A stretch of DNA of 64,000 nucleotides from Pelobates cultripes (Eukaryota; Chordata; Amphibia; Anura; Pelobatidae), in NCBI GenBank assembly GCA_933207985.1, contig OW240912.1, forward strand, positions 362,880,212 to 362,944,211, read 5' to 3'. A program made the translations under genes and the position numbers. The notes below the pieces were generated by a model, which saw only the letters and a list, made by a program, of their open reading frames with translations, did no database searches and had not been told where the DNA came from. Shown here one piece after another: positions 35,402 through 46,228 of this stretch (position 1 is the first letter of the stretch; each line of letters opens with the position of its first letter).

Positions 35402-37545
35402 TTTATTCTTTATTTTTGTTGTGCATGGGTTTACAGCAGTGCTTGTATAGCCACAACAGCTTCCACAAGCGCATTATTATTTGAACATAGGTAAGTTATG
35501 CGTTAAAACTTGCACATTTTTACATTTAATGAGTTGTATGAACAAGCTAAGTTAAGTAATCTCCTATATGAGATTTGCATCTAATAGATAGATTGTATGT
35601 GTTAGACAAGTATGCCTAGTTTGATTGGGTGTAGGTTAGCGTTTTGTCTGAGATGGTCTAGGCGCATGAGGAGGAGATTTTGCTTTTCATCATCTTAAGT
35701 TAGGTCAGGCTGAAGAAGCCCTGTGTAGGTGCCATATAGTGATCCCTTGGGGGGGGGGGATTGTCACTTAAGGGTTCGGGAGTATTGTGTATGTTGCTTC
35801 TCTGTGGGTAGGTCACGTTTTGCATCTGACTGAGTAGGCTCTATACTGAGCTGGTTGCCAGGGTGTGTGGTATCAGGGTTGCCTAGTGAGCATCAGGTGA
35901 GTTGGTAGGTCTCGTGCCTGAGGGTTAGTGTATAACTAGTGTAGGGAAGAGAGTGAGGGTGTGGGTATATACGCTCCATTGTGTAGTTCGCCCACTCCTG
36001 AGGGGGGTATTTGTTGGGGATTATGGGGGGTAATCGCCATCTCGGTCGTGTAATTGTCAACCCAAATTCGGGTTTTCATGACTAGCCGTCGTGTAGTTTA
36101 AAAACATAAACTGAAGCATTAATGCTAAACGTTGAACACATTTTAAACAGTAGGGCTTTGTTGGGGTGTTCGGCTGTCTTGTCGAGTTGCGTTTAAGTAT
36201 TTAGTGTTCAGTCCTGCTAAGGCTCCATTTCCCCTGATGTGGCGGCTCTCGGTGTGAATATGGCCGTGTTCACTGGGTCCCAGGCTTTGGATGGTTTGTC
36301 TTGTGTTCTTACGGTCTGGCCTGCTATGCCTAGTGATGCAAGGAAAGAGGGTATATCTGCCCCTGCTTCTAGTGTGTGGACAGTCCCGTTATGCGTAGCA
36401 TATAGCGTTCCAGGGGGGCCCCATCTGTATGTCACCCCAGCTGTTCTGAGTTGGGAAGTGATCGGTGCCAATGATTTGCGCCATTGCAGTGTGGCTCGTG
36501 TGAGGTCCTGGTAGAAGGTTAGAGAGGCGCCTTCAAAGGACAGCGGTGTTTTACCCTTCAGGGCTAGCATAATCTGGGCCTTATCCTGAGAGGTGGCGCA
36601 GCGGAGTATGACGTCTTGCATTTGGCCTGGTTTTGCCGTGGGTGAGCCTGGTAGTCGAAATGTTCCTTCAATGGTTAATTTCCTGGTCACTGGGTGAGGT
36701 AAGATGGTCGCCATCAATCGCCTGGCATAGTGTGGTAGTTCATCTGCGCTAATGTTAGCAGGGACTCCCCTTATCTTAACATGGTTGCGGCGTAGTCTGT
36801 CTTCAAAGGCCGTCAGCCTGAGCGACAAGGCTGATTGGTGCACTTGGAGCTGAGTAACTGTGTCTTTAATTGTGGTCAAGTCAGAGTTAATGCTGCCGAT
36901 GTTTGTTTCAGCTTGTGTTACTCGGCCTGTGACTGCCTGTATGTCTGCTTTTATTTGCTGGAGGTCTGCAGCCCAGACCTTGTGTATGTCTGCCAGCAGT
37001 GCCTTTAAATCAGCTTTGGTAGTGGGAGCTGTGCCATCATAGGGCTCTTGGGATGGGGCCTGATCTGTCTGCAGGGCTTGTGTGATCCCTACCTCATCAC
37101 TCTGCCTCGTGGCTTCAATGTGTGTAGGCTGCAGTACCTCTGTGGAGGGTGTTTTGCCCGGCGCCGGTCGTTGCAGCATGGTGCCAATATCCCTGCACTC
37201 TGCCGCTGTGTGTGGTTTTTGGGACCGACGTCCCATTGCTGGCATTTGATGTGGGGATGAGGTGTCTGGGAGTTGCAGGCTGTGTCCCACTCTGCCGATT
37301 GCGAGTAGGTCATCCAGGCTGTAGGCTGGCGTTGCGCAGTAGGCCCCAGACCTGCGTTTTATTTTTGCCTGTCTGGGCGGCTGGAAGAACGGCATCGACG
37401 GATGCAGGAACTCTCGGTGAGGTAGGTCGGCCGGGTTGCGTCGCCTTATGGGGTAGGATGCCCGCGATTTTCGGTGGGTTTTAGGCGAATTGCGGGGAGC
37501 TGGCTGAGATGGCGTCTACCCTCGTTGGCCGCAAGCTCCGCCCCC
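35402..37545 (-). mobile_element. ORF1-only L1-type element (HAL1-like)
   Basis: CGCAAGTCTCTTTT occurs at 35388-35401 and 37546-37559, a 14-bp target duplication exactly flanking the insert. On the minus strand the element starts with GGGGGGCGGAGCTTGCGGCC, has about 150 bp of 5' UTR, an intact ORF1 (37395-36217), about 800 bp of non-coding 3' sequence and an A-rich tail with AATAAA. No ORF2 is present, although both ends and the target duplication are. This is either a deletion derivative mobilised in trans or a stable ORF1-only lineage. Confidence 0.85.
36217..37395 (-). CDS. L1-type ORF1 protein, intact
   Basis: This 392-residue protein is an L1 ORF1p (Transposase_22-like), an RNA-binding trimeric chaperone that coats LINE RNA. 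After a basic, low-complexity N-terminal 120 residues there is a heptad-rich coiled coil (about 126-200), an RRM-like domain beginning with RRNHVKIRGVP (about 202-300, including FRLPG and DVILRC), and a C-terminal domain (about 300-355, LTFYQDLTRATLQWRK). There is no stop or frameshift. The ATG at 37395 lies about 150 bp from the element's 5' end, a normal position. ORF2 is missing downstream. Confidence 0.88.
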   Translation of the reverse strand: MPFFQPPRQAKIKRRSGAYCATPAYSLDDLLAIGRVGHSLQLPDTSSPHQMPAMGRRSQKPHTAAECRDIGTMLQRPAPGKTPSTEVLQPTHIEATRQSDEVGITQALQTDQAPSQEPYDGTAPTTKADLKALLADIHKVWAADLQQIKADIQAVTGRVTQAETNIGSINSDLTTIKDTVTQLQVHQSALSLRLTAFEDRLRRNHVKIRGVPANISADELPHYARRLMATILPHPVTRKLTIEGTFRLPGSPTAKPGQMQDVILRCATSQDKAQIMLALKGKTPLSFEGASLTFYQDLTRATLQWRKSLAPITSQLRTAGVTYRWGPPGTLYATHNGTVHTLEAGADIPSFLASLGIAGQTVRTQDKPSKAWDPVNTAIFTPRAATSGEMEP

Positions 37546-38842
37546 CGCAAGTCTCTTTTCAGCTATGTAACTATGTACTATATGCTTCATTCAGTGTTCT
37601 AACGCAGACGAAACTACCGAATTTCTTCCTAACAGAATGAGAACAGTTTGTCCATACATGGTAGGACAAAATTCGGGACTTTTAATCGGATCGAAATTTT
37701 ATACGAATGAATGAAACTCTGCTTCTATACGTGCCGCGAGTAGATAGCTCCCTAATTCCCACGCTATCTACTAAAATGCTGAAAGATCTAAATTGGTCTT
37801 TCAGCCAAATTTACTAATACTAAGTAAATATTACTTAGTATTAGTAATAAATCTGCCCCTACTCGCTATATCGCAAGTAGGGGCATGTATACTAAACAGT
37901 GAGCAGCCAGTGGCGCGGCGGGTGGGGATCCTTAAGTTACAATGGGGGGACCTATGGTCCACCCCCTTTGAGCCTCACCTGATTGTTACCTGGAAGGCTC
38001 AAGATTTACCTATCAGAGCATGCTGCGTTAAATCAGAGCAGCTCTGAGTCAAATTGCAGTGTGTGTCAAGGCTTTATAAGCCTTTCCCCGCCCTGCGGAG
38101 CTCAGTCTGTGCAATGCCCTCGCTGAAGATGGATTTTTTTTTTTAGCGTCAGGTTTTTTTTTCTGATTTTTTTCTATTTTGCCCTCAGGTTTTTTTTTTT
38201 TTTATAAATTTGACGGGATTTTGGCTCTCACCATGGATTTTGGCTCTGGATTATGGCTGAAAAAAGACTAATTCTTTTGAAAAATTTCTGGTATTTAGGT
38301 TTATTGGTTCCCCCTCACTATTTTTTGAGGGAGGTGGGTAGGTAGGTATTCATTTAATTTTATTTGGGTGGGTGGGTGACTAGGGCCTTTTTCCCCCCCG
38401 TTAATTATTTTTATAGGTGCCCCAATAAGGGGCACTTTATTAAAGTAGAGACATTTTTTTTTTTTTTTACAACAGTGAGCAGACATGCCCCTACTTACGG
38501 TATAGCGAGTAGGGCCAGATTTATTAATAATACTAAGTAAATATTACTTTAATTCTTTCAGCCTTTTAGTAGATAGCTCTATGATACTGTGGGAATTAGG
38601 GAGCTATCTACTCGCGGCACGAATAGGATTTCAAATGAAATTCCAATCCGAACAAAAGTCCAGAATTTCGTCCTAACACAAATGGACAAACTGTTCTCAT
38701 TCTGTTAGGACGAAATCTGGTAGATTCGCCGGTGTCGACCACTGAATGAAGCAGCAGGAGGAAGATGAGAATTGTGGGAAAATTGCTTTGACCTCAGGAA
38801 ATGGAGCACACTTTGCTCCTCCCCTGGGTCATAGCTGGTCAA

Positions 38843-41291
38843 GCATAGGAAAAATAAATAAGACAAAAGAGTCCCTTTGTCTTATGTTTTAAAGAAAACT
38901 AGAGCAGACAGGAAAAAATGAAGAACAGATCCTGAGAGAGGGAGAGAAGAGGAATCGATTGAGGAAATGTAAGTTCAGCATGACAGTGCCGCTTTAAGGT
39001 TGGATTAAGTATTAGGTTTTAGCAGTTTTGCATTGGGGTTACTAGGTGCGGTCAGGAATTAGGATTACAGATAAGGGTAGGAGCTAGCAGTAATTATTAG
39101 GGTTAGGGCATAGTTGGTCAAGGCTTTTTACCCTATGCAGTCTCACTCAATAAGCACTCATTAAATGAAAACTCCATTACTGTGGCAACATTTTAAGATC
39201 ACTATTATAATGAGTTCTAATAATAAAAAAAAAAAATGTCTCCTCAACAACAGTAAATCAGCATCACTCACCTCGCTGTCTCTGTTGTCAGAGTTTGAGC
39301 ATAAATGGGCAATCAAGATGAAAATGAAGGAAGGCTGTTACGTGAGGCATTTCTCATTGTCATGGAAACAGCTAACATGTTCATCATGGACTAAGTTTCA
39401 AGCAGAAAACATGCAATTATGTAACATTTTCAAATAAAAGTGAATCCGATGGTTTCTGCTTTGATGTCAGGACCAACTCACCAGTGCTGGCAACTATTTC
39501 CATATATGCTTTTAGGATTCCCTTTTTATATATATATATATATTGAACAAATGTGAACTGTAGTGCTGTTTTTGTTTGTTTGTTTTTCAGTTTTTTTTTT
39601 TTTTAAATTGACAAGCAACACCTCCAGTCCCTGTATATAGCAAATTACTAATGCTAATGCTGGCTGAGGTTCTTGAGATTTGCATTCCTTAGCAGATAAA
39701 GAGCCTCAGGTTGTCAAAACATGATCTCCAATTTTAGCCCCTTTGGGTGTCAGATTGGAAATGCAAAAGTATTGTCTGTCCCTCACAACCAAAGGGTTAA
39801 CTGATAAGATAAGTTTTTCGGAGCCTTTTGGATAAGCAACACATTTGCCCACAAAATGTTAAGGCTACTGGAGATGACAGACTGAGCCGAAGTGATGAAG
39901 CAGTAGTAGAACAGAGATAGGGAAGACACAATATCCCCTTGATACAAGTAGACAGCTCTTTAACAAATGTAACGTCCTTTTTCAATTTCACGCCCGTCAT
40001 TGCGATGAGATATATTCTGTGGTAATTACATTCTGATATTGATATGCAGAATTAGTATTCTGCCGTTTTTCTGTACAAATAAATTACAAACATAATTCCA
40101 TGCCATCTCTGTGTTCAACTCTCTCTCACAATTGGGCAGATTCCTTGTGAATAGTGAATGCAGAATGAATTGAAGATTTGTTTGCTAAATTGGTCATTTT
40201 TATGATTCTGGTCATCTCATTATGATCGCAGTTATATATTTATTTGCACTTGTGTACCCAGAAGATGCCCAGATTTACTTGAATAAATAGGAATTTCAAG
40301 AATGAGTTGACCCAGAAACACTAGGAAGTATGGTACTGGTCCAGTAGGCTCCTGTCCTCCAGCATTCTCTGAGTTCACAATGCTAGAGATGTAAACTAAT
40401 AGATATCTCTATTTCTATACTAAAACAACACACTGTCAGAGCTATTCATTACACAGTGCATAGAGGAAGTAAAAGTGAAATTTAGGCAGCTGACTTTGTG
40501 AATGCTTCTAATTTGGCAGATTCGGGCTTAAAGATAAATTAATTTTTGGGGGTAAATTCCTTAAATCACTAAAAAGCTACCTAGAATTTGGTTTTACTGC
40601 ATAGATGGATTGCACTGCAGTTTGAGGAGATAGGACTGAGGAAACCACCCTCCGTACTACTCATGTGGCCACAATGGCAGGCTTTAACTCTTCTACCCAT
40701 ACCAACTTTCATCAACTCTTAAATGGTTTCATCTATTATGATATCGCGATGGGTCAACTTAGCACCTAACCCAGTCCACCCAGGGTCAGATTTACATCAC
40801 AAGCAGTCAAAATAGCATTTGCATTGCTGATATTTTTGCAATACTGGTACCAGCCCCAAATACCAGCTGTTAAAGTACCTGCCAGGTGGCAAAGCTACCA
40901 TACTAGTGATAGCTAATTTGTCCATGCAATTTAGAAGCTCAATTTAACCCTAGTGAAAGTTTCACCTTTGGCTTTATTATCATTTTTTAGAACAGATACA
41001 ATGATATTGTTTACAGTTGGGCAGTTTGTTGATATCTCTAGTACTGTGAAGTCAAAGAAAGCGGGTCAAATTGAAAACTTATTGACAAGTGCCAAGCGTA
41101 TCAAAATGAGCCCCCTACTAGGGTTTAATATGTAATTACTTGAGTACCAACACAGATTTACATGCTCACCTTTGGAGATGATTTTGTAAACAACTGAGAT
41201 ACTGATTGATTTACCTGCGCTTACATGGGGTAACCAACATGCTGGTGAGCCATATATTAAGTTACTTGTGACATCACTTCATGTAATTTTC
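38843..41291. other. Intergenic stretch, possibly conserved in part
   Basis: No gene or clear repeat except short A, T and TA runs (39229, 39528-39542, 39591). The stretch 39600-40110 has the look of non-repetitive regulatory DNA (ATTTGCAT at 39680, GATAAG words), but this is an impression, not evidence. Confidence 0.4.
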
Positions 41292-41521
41292 TTGAAGGAA
41301 CATTCCAAGCATGACCATAACCACTGAATCTCACTGTAGTTGTTATGGTGCTAGGAGTGTCCTAGCACCCTCTCAGATTAAGTAGTCAAACCATTTAAGA
41401 GCAGGTTGACAACTTGCTACTGCATTCACTCTCAGCTAATGGGTGTTGCCCTCTTGACCAGAGTTAGCTTCTGGCACCAGAGGAGGCTGCAGTGGTTATG
41501 GTGCTTGTAGTGTTCTTTTAA
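41292..41521. repeat. T2/Kolobok-like MITE
   Basis: Left end TTGAAGGAACATTCCAAGCA; right end TTGTAGTGTTCTTTTAA. These are imperfect inverted repeats in the TTAAAGG style. The subterminal GTTATGGTGCTAGGAG also occurs in related elements at 21951 and 22571. Non-coding. Confidence 0.75.
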
Positions 41522-41619
41522 ATCCTGCAGAAAAAAAAAATATATGTTAACATAAATATCCTGCTAGACCAATAAGCCCTTTTTTAAAACAATTGTATAG
41601 ATCAGTGGCTCATTTGACA

Positions 41620-41710
41620 TGGTTAAAATTCGACAATTCAGCAATTCGGGATCGGAACTTCGGCAATTCGGGATTTCAGCAATTCAGAACTTCGGCAATT
41701 CGGGACTGTC
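41620..41710. repeat. Short AATTCGG-type tandem motif
   Basis: Variants of CAATTCGGGAT and CAATTCAG recur about every 16-20 bp between 41620 and 41705, just left of a CR1 fragment. Confidence 0.6.
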
Positions 41711-41770
41711 ATCATTCACACAATTTTCCCTCCTTCTCTTGTTTTTCCACTTTTCAGAAATCCGAAGCAC

Positions 41771-42366
41771 ATAGAGCAGCAGGAAATGCTAGCAGAATGT
41801 TCGGTTGTATAGAGAGAGGTATTACAGTACTCGCTTGGAGTATTGTACACAGTACTGGAGACCGTATCTCCAGAAAGATATTGATACTTTAGAGAGAGTT
41901 CAGAGAAGGGCTACTAAACTGGTTCATGGATTGCGGGATAAAACTTACCAGGAAAGGTTAAAGGATCTTAACATGTATAGCTTGGAGGAAAGACGAGACA
42001 GGGGGGATATGATAGAAACATTTAAATACATCAATGGAATCAAAGGGAAAGTAAAGGTGGAGACTATATTTAAAAGAAGAAATACTACCACAACAAGAGG
42101 ACATAGTCTTAAATGAGTGGGGCAAAGGTTTAAAAATAATATCAGGAAGTATTACTTTACTTAGAGGGTAGTGGTTGCATGGAATTGCCTTCCAGCTGAA
42201 GTGGTAGAGGTTAACACAGTAAAGGAGTTTAAGCATGCGTGGGATAGGCATAAGGCTATCCTAGCTATAAGATAAGGCCAGGGACTAATGAAAGTATCTA
42301 GAAAATTGGGCAGACTAGATGGGCCAAATTATCTGCCGTCACATCCTATGTTTATATGTTTCTATA
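41771..42366 (+). mobile_element. CR1 LINE 3' fragment (second family)
   Basis: It matches 44727-45390 from ATAGAGCAGCAGGAAATGC to the end GGGCCAAATTATCTGCCGTC and TTTCTATAA. It carries the post-polymerase coding segment with stops (about 41805-42116: [20 protein letters not shown]) and ends in the ATGTTTCTAT-type tail. It is 5' truncated and has a small deletion near 41840. Confidence 0.87.
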
Positions 42367-42575
42367 ATATATGCTTATTCCAATAAGTTTAACCCATTAA
42401 ACTGTCATAAAGCTAAGAATCACTGGTATAGATAGCAGATATAGATCTACCCTGTTTACATTACACAGTAGTGGTTCAAGTAATATATGCACTGGAGAAA
42501 CAACAAAAGACTGGCATACATGTGCACATCAGGATAATATAGCAGTAATGTACATAATTATCTAGTACACATGCC

Positions 42576-42770
42576 CAGTGGCGGAACGACCGTGGTCGAA
42601 GGGGTCGCAGCTGCGACTGGGCCCCTCACTCCAGGGGTCCTGGCTGTCCTGTGCACCCCTGCGATTGGGGTGCCCACCGGCTAAGCAACGCTGCCCCGGC
42701 CCATGTGGTAGAACTGCCGGGAGCGCATTGAAGAGGCTCGTCAGGTGGCCCATGCTGTTAGAGTTTGGTG
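42576..42770 (+). mobile_element. hAT-like end fragment
   Basis: CAGTGGCGGAACGACC followed by GGGCCCCTCACTCCAGGGG resembles a hAT terminus and subterminal region. I found no right end, and the flanks do not give an 8-bp duplication, so it is probably a fragment. Confidence 0.45.
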
Positions 42771-43252
42771 TGTGTAGTCAGCCACTGTATTACATGCCTT
42801 ACTTTTATCTGTCATTATCCTTTAATACATACTGTTTTACTGATACTGCTGTGTATGGTAGTTATTTACTATGTACTTACGTGGAAAAACCTGTCCGTGG
42901 CCTGGGTGACCAGTCAGGTGGAGGCACTGCCAATTGTATGTACCCCATCTCCATATAGAGGAGTCTCAGGATCCCCTTGTGTGACGAAAGTAACCACATC
43001 ACTGGCTTTTGGAGCGGCCTGCTGGCCAGCCTTTTGCCTTGGGATTATGGGCCCTGCAATATACCTTGCCCAATGCACTTTAAAAGGCTCTGTTCATGTG
43101 AAGTATGTACTTTTGTACTCCAGACAGAGAGATCGACCGTTAGCCCTAATTCTCTGGAACTGTTTTGGGCATGGGATCATGTGCATGGTGGGTCAAAAAG
43201 AGACTTAAACTTTTGAACCCCTGCTCTGATCTGCGTGATTTTTGGACATTAT

Positions 43253-45392
43253 CAGACTGGAGCAATTTAAATGGAGTCCAAGAGAAATGGGATTATTTAA
43301 AAGTCGCACTACTGAAGGCAACAGAAAGTTGCATTAGGCTTGTCAGTAAAAGCAAAAAATTCAAAAAACCACTGAGGTACTCTGCAGATGTGGCCAAAAT
43401 AGTTAAAAACAAAAAGTTAGCATTTAGTAATTATAAAAAAACCTAGAGTGAGGAAGACAAAATGATCTATAAGATTAGGCAGAAAGAGGCTAAGCAAGTT
43501 ATAAGAGCTTCCAAATCACACACAGAAGAGAAAATAGCACAGTCAGTAAAAAAGGGGGACAAAACTTTTTTTAGATACATAAATGAGAAAAGAAAAATAA
43601 AACAAGGATTAGTTAGATTAAAAACAAAAGAAGGAAGGTATGTAGAAGAGGATAAAGGTCTAGCTGACTGCCTCAATGACTATTTTTGTTCTGTATTTAC
43701 AGATGAAAATGAAGGAAAGGGACCTCAGTTGAGAAAAAGGATAAATGAGTCATTTATTACACGTGAGTTTACAGAGGAAGAGGTTCTATTTGAACTGTCA
43801 AAAGTAAAGACAAATAAGTCAATGGGACCTGATGGAATACACCCAAAGCTATTAAAAGAGCTTGGTGGTGTACTAGCAAAACCATTAACAGATTTATTTA
43901 ACCAATCATTGTTAACAGGAGTAGTCCCAGAAGATTGGAAGTTAGCGAATGTTGTGCCCATTTACAAGAAAGGTAATAGGGAGGAGTCGGGCAACTATAG
44001 GTCAGTAAGCCTTACTTCAGTAGTGGGGAAAGTAATAGAAACCATGTTAAAGGATAGGATTGTTGAACATCTAAAAACCCATGGATTTCAAGATCAGAGA
44101 CAACATGGGTTTACTTCAGGGAGATCATGCCAAACTAATCTTATTGATTTTTTTGATTGGGTAACTAAAATTATAGATCAGGGTGGTACAGGAGACATTG
44201 CTTACCTAGATTTCAGTAAGGCGTTTGACACTGTTGCACATAGAAGGATTATCAATAAACAGCAATCTTTAAGTTTGGATTCCATTATTTTTGAATGGGT
44301 AAGGCAGTGGCTGAGTGACAGGCAACAAATGGTTGTAGTTAATGAAATATATTTGAAGCTTGGGCTTGTCACCAGTGGGGTACCTCAGGGATCTGTACTT
44401 GGACCCATTCTCTTTAATATTTTTATTAGTGATATTGCAGAAGGTCTTAATGGTAAGGTATGTCTTTTTGCTGATGATACTAAGATATGTAACAGGGTTG
44501 ATGTTCCAGGAGGGATAAGCCAAATGGCAAATGATTTAGGTAAACTAGAAAAATGGTCAAAATTGTGGCAACTGACATTTAATGTGGATAAGTGCAAGAT
44601 AATGCATCTTGGACGTACAAACCCAAGGGCAGAGTACAGAATATTTGATAGAGTCCTAACCTCAACATATGAGGAAAGGGATTTAGGGGTGATTATTTCT
44701 GATGACTTAAAGGTAGGCAGACAATGTAATAGAGCAGCAGGAAATGCTAGCAGAATGCTTAGTTGTATAGGGAGAGGTATTAGCAGTAGTAGGTATTAGC
44801 AGTAGAAAGAGGGAAGTGCTCATGCCATTGTACAGAACACTGGTGAGACCTCACTTGGAGTATTGTACACAGTACTGGAGACGTATCTTCAGAAGGATAT
44901 TGATACCTTAGAGAGGGTTCAGAGAAGGGCTACTAAACTGGTTCATGGATTGCGGGATAAAACTTACCAGGAAAGGTTAAAGGATCTTAACATGTATAGC
45001 TTGGAGGAAAGACGAGACAGGGGGGGATATGATAGAAACATTTAAATACATAAAGGGAATCAACACAGTAAAGGTGGAGACTATATTTAAAAGAAGAAAA
45101 ACTACCCCAACAAGAGGACATAGTCTTAAATTAGAGGGACAAAGGTTTAAAAATAATATTAGGAAGTATTACTTTACTGAGAGGGTAGTGGATGCATGGA
45201 ATAGCCTTCCAGCTGAAGCGGTAGAGGGTAACACAGTAAAGGAGTTTAAGCATGCGTGGGATAGGCATAAGGCTATCCTAACTATAAGATAAGGCCAGGG
45301 ACTAATGAGAGTATTTAGAAAATTTGGCAGACTAGATGGGCCGAATGGTTCTTATCTGCCGTCACATTCTATGTTTCTATGTTTCTATGTTG
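43253..45392 (+). mobile_element. CR1 LINE, second family, 5' truncated
   Basis: It contains the region before the polymerase, a complete reverse transcriptase, the C-terminal part of ORF2, and the 3' end GCCGAATGGTTCTTATCTGCC followed by repeated TTCTATG units, a typical CR1 terminal microsatellite. It is inserted in the solo LTR, whose sequence resumes near 45391. The 5' limit near 43253 is set by where similarity to other LTR copies stops. Confidence 0.88.
43462..45292 (+). pseudogene. CR1 reverse transcriptase, nearly intact
   Basis: The frame 43462-44799 (445 codons, no stop) covers the reverse transcriptase: AYLDFSKAFDTV (residues 247-258), [10 protein letters not shown] (306-315) and FADDTKI (336-342) are the palm motifs. 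A small duplication or frameshift around 44795-44815 breaks the frame. The C-terminal part continues with further shifts at 44863-45045 and 45029-45292 ([16 protein letters not shown]). A stop at 43444-43446 separates the upstream segment 43165-43446. The endonuclease is missing through 5' truncation. Confidence 0.87.
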
Positions 45393-46228
45393 TGCAACCA
45401 GATCAGTGCTATCCGGGGATGTAAAAATGTTGTGGGAGTATGTTATGTTTTGGGGTACTTATGAGACTTGGTAAAATATGTGTTTTTTATGCTTGGGGAT
45501 AATTACGTTAATACATTATCTACCTTAATTGTATCACAGGCAGAGGGGAGGGATTGTGTGCTGTATGTGGGAGTGTCAGGCATTGTTACATTGTTTCTAT
45601 TGGTTTGTACAATTTATGTCCTGTGCCCCATCAGGTCCAGTGGTTGTTCCTCTGGCCTGAAAAGTTGTATAAAAATCCAACTTGTACCATTAAACTCTCA
45701 GATCATCTTGCACCTTCATGAAGTTTTGGCTCATGTTTGGGGGATTGGAGAACTACACTCTGGGGATTGCTATAATCACTATACTCCCCTGAGTATAATC
45801 ACTAAGCTATTGTAAGAGCAGTTCCTGCTACACTCTCTAGACCAAGAGAGGCCTACCCACTGGAAGCTGGATCCTGGTCTTGGGTCCAGGGTGGGTGGAG
45901 GACGGTGAGACCCCAACCAAGCTGCGGTGGTTCGTGGGGTTTACGGTGGTAATGGTGTTCCAGTGCAGTGCTTATGATGCTCGCAAGTACTACGAAGCAG
46001 CGAATGACGGAGGTACCCGGTCGGGGTGCCAGGCGGTCCGTCACACCTTGTAAAGCAGGAAGAGGTAACCGAGGTTGAGGGTCATGGAGGTGTCAGTGCC
46101 CTGGGACAAAAGTCCATTACATTTGGAGGCACTGCTGAGATGTGTAGGGGTACTTTCAACCAAGTAGTGTTAGACCCATAGCCAATGGTGGCATTTGTAA
46201 CTGCCTGGACCATTTATCAGATAATACC

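Larger units (their letters stand above)
34533..37585 (+). mobile_element. CR1 LINE 3' part, split by an L1 insertion
   Basis: From AAAGTTATGCACTTCGG the sequence follows the 3' part of the CR1 copy at 55550-56450. It includes the translated LEKVQRQATKLIKGMEH segment (about 34831-34880) with stops and frameshifts, the 3' UTR, and the end GATGGACGCAAGTCTCTTTT then CAGCTATGTAACTATGTA. It is 5' truncated. The last about 25 bp are separated from the rest by an L1-type insertion between 35401 and 37546. Confidence 0.88.
34441..38842. repeat. Long foldback element with nested LINEs
   Basis: The outer left piece 34441-34532 is the reverse complement of about 38750-38842 (shared GACCAGCT, CTCCATTTCCTGAGGTCAAA). 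The left arm continues at 37586-37915, matching 38475-38745 in reverse (shared CTAACAGAATGAGAACAG, GAGTAGATAGCTCCCTAATT). The arms are about 400 bp and the centre (37916-38470) is non-coding with T-rich tracts. The CR1 insertion at 34533-37585 splits the left arm between CTGCTGC and TTCATTCAG. Confidence 0.85.
42980..46045 (+). repeat. Solo LTR (Gypsy-like) with a CR1 inside
   Basis: It starts TGTGACGAAAGTAACC and ends GGTCCGTCACA. CCTTG precedes it (42975-42979) and follows it (46046-46050), a perfect 5-bp target duplication. Without the CR1 it is about 930 bp. It shares GGAACTGTTTTGGGCAT, AACCCCTGCTCTGATCTG, GGGGATAATTACG, a TATAAAAA box (45669) and ATTAAA (45690) with the other LTRs of this family. 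A second copy of the flanking repeat at about 49510-49600 shows the uninterrupted target (TTCCCTTGTAAAGCAGG). Confidence 0.88.

Noticed and set aside
36239..37484. Plus-strand open frames opposite the L1 ORF1
   Set aside because: Shadows of the intact minus-strand ORF1; they show no domain.
42568..42800. 8-bp target duplication around a short hAT at 42576, using ACATGCC and CACTG
   Set aside because: The second ACATGCC is offset from the candidate right end, so no proper duplication exists.
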